Source: Bacteroidales bacterium Bact_23
GTDB lineage: Bacteria; Bacteroidota; Bacteroidia; Bacteroidales; Lentimicrobiaceae
Length of the DNA: 6,031 nucleotides
Direction of reading: 5' to 3'
Assembly (NCBI GenBank): GCA_001603685.1
Contig: LUZO01000089.1
Location: 1-6,031, forward strand
Part shown: in pieces, positions 5,491-6,031 of the stretch
Position numbering within the stretch: the stretch's first letter is position 1
Layout: each line of letters begins with the position of its first letter
The notes under the pieces: generated by a model
What the model saw: only the letters and a program-made list of their open reading frames with translations
Database searches by the model: none
What the model was told of the DNA's origin: nothing
Position numbers and translations under genes: made by a program

Positions 5491-5782
5491 CAAATTATAA
5501 GCCAATTTTCAACTGATGTGCTGAATTGAATTCATAACAGACCTTTAATATATCCTGAAGAAATACCGGAGCAGCTCTTTAACAACATCTTTTTATCGAA
5601 ATATCAACCTATTAGCGCCTGCTCCGGGATGGAGAAGGATTTTCCCGGCAAAAAAAAGACGCCGTCAGACAGGTATGCGGGACAATGCCATTTTTACATA
5701 TCCTTAAGAAGCAACGGCTCTCCGGCTTACCTCCACCGGCAGATTGTCCTGAAACGGCAACACCCTGAGGTGCCTGCTCCAT

Positions 5783-5813
5783 AAAAAAAAGAGGCTGCCT
5801 TACGGCAACCTCT
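5783..5813 (-). terminator. Strong rho-independent terminator of the cold-shock gene
   Basis: Read on the minus strand, AGAGGTTGCC, loop GTAA (a GNRA-type tetraloop) and GGCAGCCTCT form a 10-bp stem with one U-G pair, followed at once by eight Ts (5783-5790). It lies about 25 bp after the stop codon of the cold-shock gene. Confidence 0.88.
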
Positions 5814-5838
5814 CAAGATTAAAGCGCAAACTATATAG

Positions 5839-6030
5839 TTAGGCTAATTTAACCTTTACGGCGTTTAAGCCTTTCTTGCCTTCCTGAAGTTCAAATGTTA
5901 CGGTATCACCCTCGTTAACGCGATCGATCAGACCGGTAGCGTGAACAAAGTACTCTTTTCCGGACTCTTCGTCAAGAATAAATCCGTAACCTTTTGATTC
6001 GTTGAAGAATTTTACTTTTCCTGTTTTCAT
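5839..6030 (-). CDS. CspA-family cold-shock protein
   Basis: This complete 63-residue single-domain cold-shock protein binds single-stranded RNA and DNA as a five-stranded OB fold and loosens RNA structure. RNP1 is KGYGFI (13-18, with Tyr for the usual first Phe) and RNP2 is YFVHA (27-31). The opening GKVKFFNESKGYGFI and the GDTVTFELQEGKKG stretch (41-54) are typical. Its length is slightly below the 65-70 residues of proteobacterial CspA. The ATG at 6028-6030 is one base from the window edge, so the promoter and any cold-responsive leader lie outside. It has its own terminator and is probably transcribed alone. Whether it is cold-induced or constitutive cannot be told. Confidence 0.95.
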   Translation of the reverse strand: MKTGKVKFFNESKGYGFILDEESGKEYFVHATGLIDRVNEGDTVTFELQEGKKGLNAVKVKLA

Positions 6031-6031
6031 G

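Larger units (their letters stand above)
5425..5838. other. Gene-free region between the OmpA-type and cold-shock genes
   Basis: No convincing gene was found in about 410 bp. It contains the presumed promoter region of the OmpA-type gene with a perfect dyad (5462-5490), a pair of competing inverted repeats (5566-5648), the cold-shock gene's terminator (5783-5813) and the AACTATATAGTT palindrome. The part at 5650-5780 holds only weak short inverted repeats. A small RNA cannot be excluded. Confidence 0.5.

Noticed and set aside
5005..5500. Long plus-strand open frames opposite the OmpA-type lipoprotein gene
   Set aside because: They are antisense shadows of its Gly/Ala-rich region; the minus-strand protein has a lipobox and a complete OmpA domain.
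5624..5660. Terminator at CCGGG/CCCGG followed by an A-run
   Set aside because: On the plus strand the stem is followed by As, not Ts; on the minus strand the T-run precedes the stem. Neither orientation works.
5612..5782. A 56-codon minus-strand frame starting just after the cold-shock terminator
   Set aside because: The product is unfamiliar, ends in a Ser/Arg/Pro-rich tail, has no ribosome-binding or promoter signal, and covers the competing inverted repeats.

Overview
The window looks like chromosomal DNA of a Bacteroidota (Bacteroidetes) member. The evidence is a C-terminal type IX secretion sorting domain on the first protein, a PorT-type outer-membrane barrel, a short CspA-type protein, genes with almost no Shine-Dalgarno signal, and a Bacteroidetes-type -7 box (TAnnTTTG) before one gene. 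The genus cannot be named from the sequence.

Layout. Positions 1-1221 (+) hold the 3' part of a secreted peptide-N-glycosidase F (PNGase F)-like protein; its start lies outside the window. Positions 1236-2432 are a dense array of five composite palindromic repeat units (about 270, 271, 269, 201 and 186 bp). Positions 2423-2857 (-) encode a small Y1 (HUH) transposase of the IS200/IS605 type. A second, smaller group of the same repeats follows at 3044-3400. Together this resembles a REP/BIME locus with its RAYT-like transposase. The transposase sits exactly where one repeat unit should end and the next begin, and its stop codon lies inside a decayed copy of the unit-terminal hairpin.

The rest is ordinary and entirely on the minus strand. 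It holds a four-helix DUF1648 membrane protein (3432-3926), a PorT-type outer-membrane barrel (4052-4696) with a terminator after it, an OmpA-type peptidoglycan-binding lipoprotein with a glycine zipper (4735-5424), a gene-free stretch of about 410 bp with several inverted repeats, and a cold-shock protein (5839-6030) with a strong terminator. The OmpA lipoprotein and the barrel are 38 bp apart, in the same direction, and share the downstream terminator, so they are probably one envelope operon.

The most unusual part is the repeat-transposase locus at 1236-3400. All hairpin types share one apex (CT-RA-AG), occur in both orientations within each unit, and form an alternating two-type (alpha/beta) higher-order array whose register continues across the transposase gene. 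The PNGase F-like protein is also of interest: the nucleophile Asp and one key Glu align, but a second functional Glu and the disulfide around the active-site Glu appear to be missing.
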